Positions 5,151-5,514 of a DNA stretch of 5,514 nt are shown piece after piece. The notes below the pieces were generated by a model. That model ran no database searches, was not told the origin of the DNA, and saw only the letters and a program-made list of their open reading frames with translations. Source of the DNA: Ignavibacteria bacterium (GTDB taxonomy: Bacteria > Bacteroidota > Ignavibacteria > Tepidaquicellales > Tepidaquicellaceae); assembly GCA_018058125.1 (NCBI GenBank), contig JAGPCH010000129.1, positions 1 to 5,514 of the forward strand, read 5' to 3'. A program made the translations under genes and the position numbers. Positions within the stretch are counted from its first letter, which is position 1. Every line of letters starts with the position of its first letter.

Positions 5151-5514
5151 CTATTTCTTAAACACAACTTTCTTTTCTTTGAATACATATTTGATCCCGT
5201 CTTCAACTTTCTCAACAGGGATGATCTTAAGCTTTTCAAGTATCTCTTTCTGGATTTCGACAAGATCCTTTTCATTTTCCTTCGGTATCAGAACAGTCTT
5301 GATCCCGCTTCTTACCGCAGCCAGCAGCTTTTCGTTCAAGCCCCCGATCGGAAGTACATTCCCTCTCAGTGTGATCTCACCTGTCATTGCAACATCGCTT
5401 CTTACAGGACATTTTGTAATTGCCGAGAGCATTGCCATTATCATAGTAATACCTGCTGAAGGTCCGTCTTTAGGGATTGCGCCTTCTGGAAGATGAATGT
5501 GAATCTCTTTTTCC
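5151..5514 (-). CDS. lon: ATP-dependent protease Lon, C-terminal part (5' end beyond window)
   Basis: The visible 120 residues are the C-terminal end of the Lon proteolytic domain; the whole protein is normally about 800 residues, so the AAA+ and N-terminal domains lie outside the window. Lon is a cytoplasmic hexameric protease that degrades damaged and regulatory proteins. The catalytic serine is in [11 protein letters not shown] (visible residue 19) and the catalytic lysine in [10 protein letters not shown] (visible residue 62). Their 43-residue spacing equals that of the E. coli Ser679-Lys722 dyad. [14 protein letters not shown] and [15 protein letters not shown] are further family signatures. 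The frame is open through the window edge: the residues [17 protein letters not shown] precede the first internal Met, so that Met is not the start. The stop is TAG at 5151-5153. The tail KEKKVVFKK is lysine-rich. Confidence 0.97.
   Translation of the reverse strand, partial: EKEIHIHLPEGAIPKDGPSAGITMIMAMLSAITKCPVRSDVAMTGEITLRGNVLPIGGLNEKLLAAVRSGIKTVLIPKENEKDLVEIQKEILEKLKIIPVEKVEDGIKYVFKEKKVVFKK

Noticed and set aside
5110..5496. Plus-strand frame of 128 residues
   Set aside because: It lies antisense to lon, whose family motifs are unmistakable; the plus-strand peptide is a serine- and phenylalanine-rich shadow.
1..5514. Previously undescribed defence, toxin-antitoxin or secretion system
   Set aside because: All full-length genes are recognisable housekeeping or envelope genes with independent transcription; no cluster of unknown genes is present.

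Overview
The window is AT-rich bacterial DNA, most likely from the Bacteroidota/Chlorobi/Ignavibacteria group; an Ignavibacteria-like bacterium is my best guess. Three things point there: a C-terminal type IX secretion sorting domain of the QNYPNPFNP type, the alternative GlmU-like sugar nucleotidyltransferase fused to a left-handed beta-helix acyltransferase, and heptameric CAAATNN intergenic repeats. The assignment is an inference from protein and repeat character and was not tested by a search.

Layout. Bases 1-324 hold no full-length gene, only a G-rich patch and a 26-codon ORF that looks like the decapitated start of a DUF559-type endonuclease-like protein. Bases 325-1605 (minus) encode the GlmU-like enzyme. 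Bases 1693-1929 (minus) encode zinc-type ribosomal protein L31, with a strong Shine-Dalgarno and its own intrinsic terminator before the GlmU-like gene. From 2077 to 3117 (plus) runs the C-terminal part of a T9SS cargo protein that seems to have lost its 5' end, closed by an intrinsic terminator at 3147-3179. Bases 3180-3672 are a repeat-rich convergent intergenic region: a 42-bp minisatellite, then two perfect 14-bp GC palindromes bracketing a heptamer array. Bases 3673-4917 (minus) encode an outer-membrane porin resembling the DcaP family. Bases 4918-5150 are intergenic and contain a nested inverted repeat. Bases 5151-5514 (minus) are the C-terminal proteolytic end of Lon, whose start lies beyond the window.

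The genes do not form one pathway. L31 and Lon are housekeeping genes, the GlmU-like enzyme serves nucleotide-sugar or cell-envelope synthesis, and the porin and T9SS cargo belong to the outer membrane or cell surface. I see no new multi-gene system. The more unusual content is non-coding: gene remnants, a minisatellite with graded divergence, and a heptamer repeat family found both between genes and inside a reading frame.
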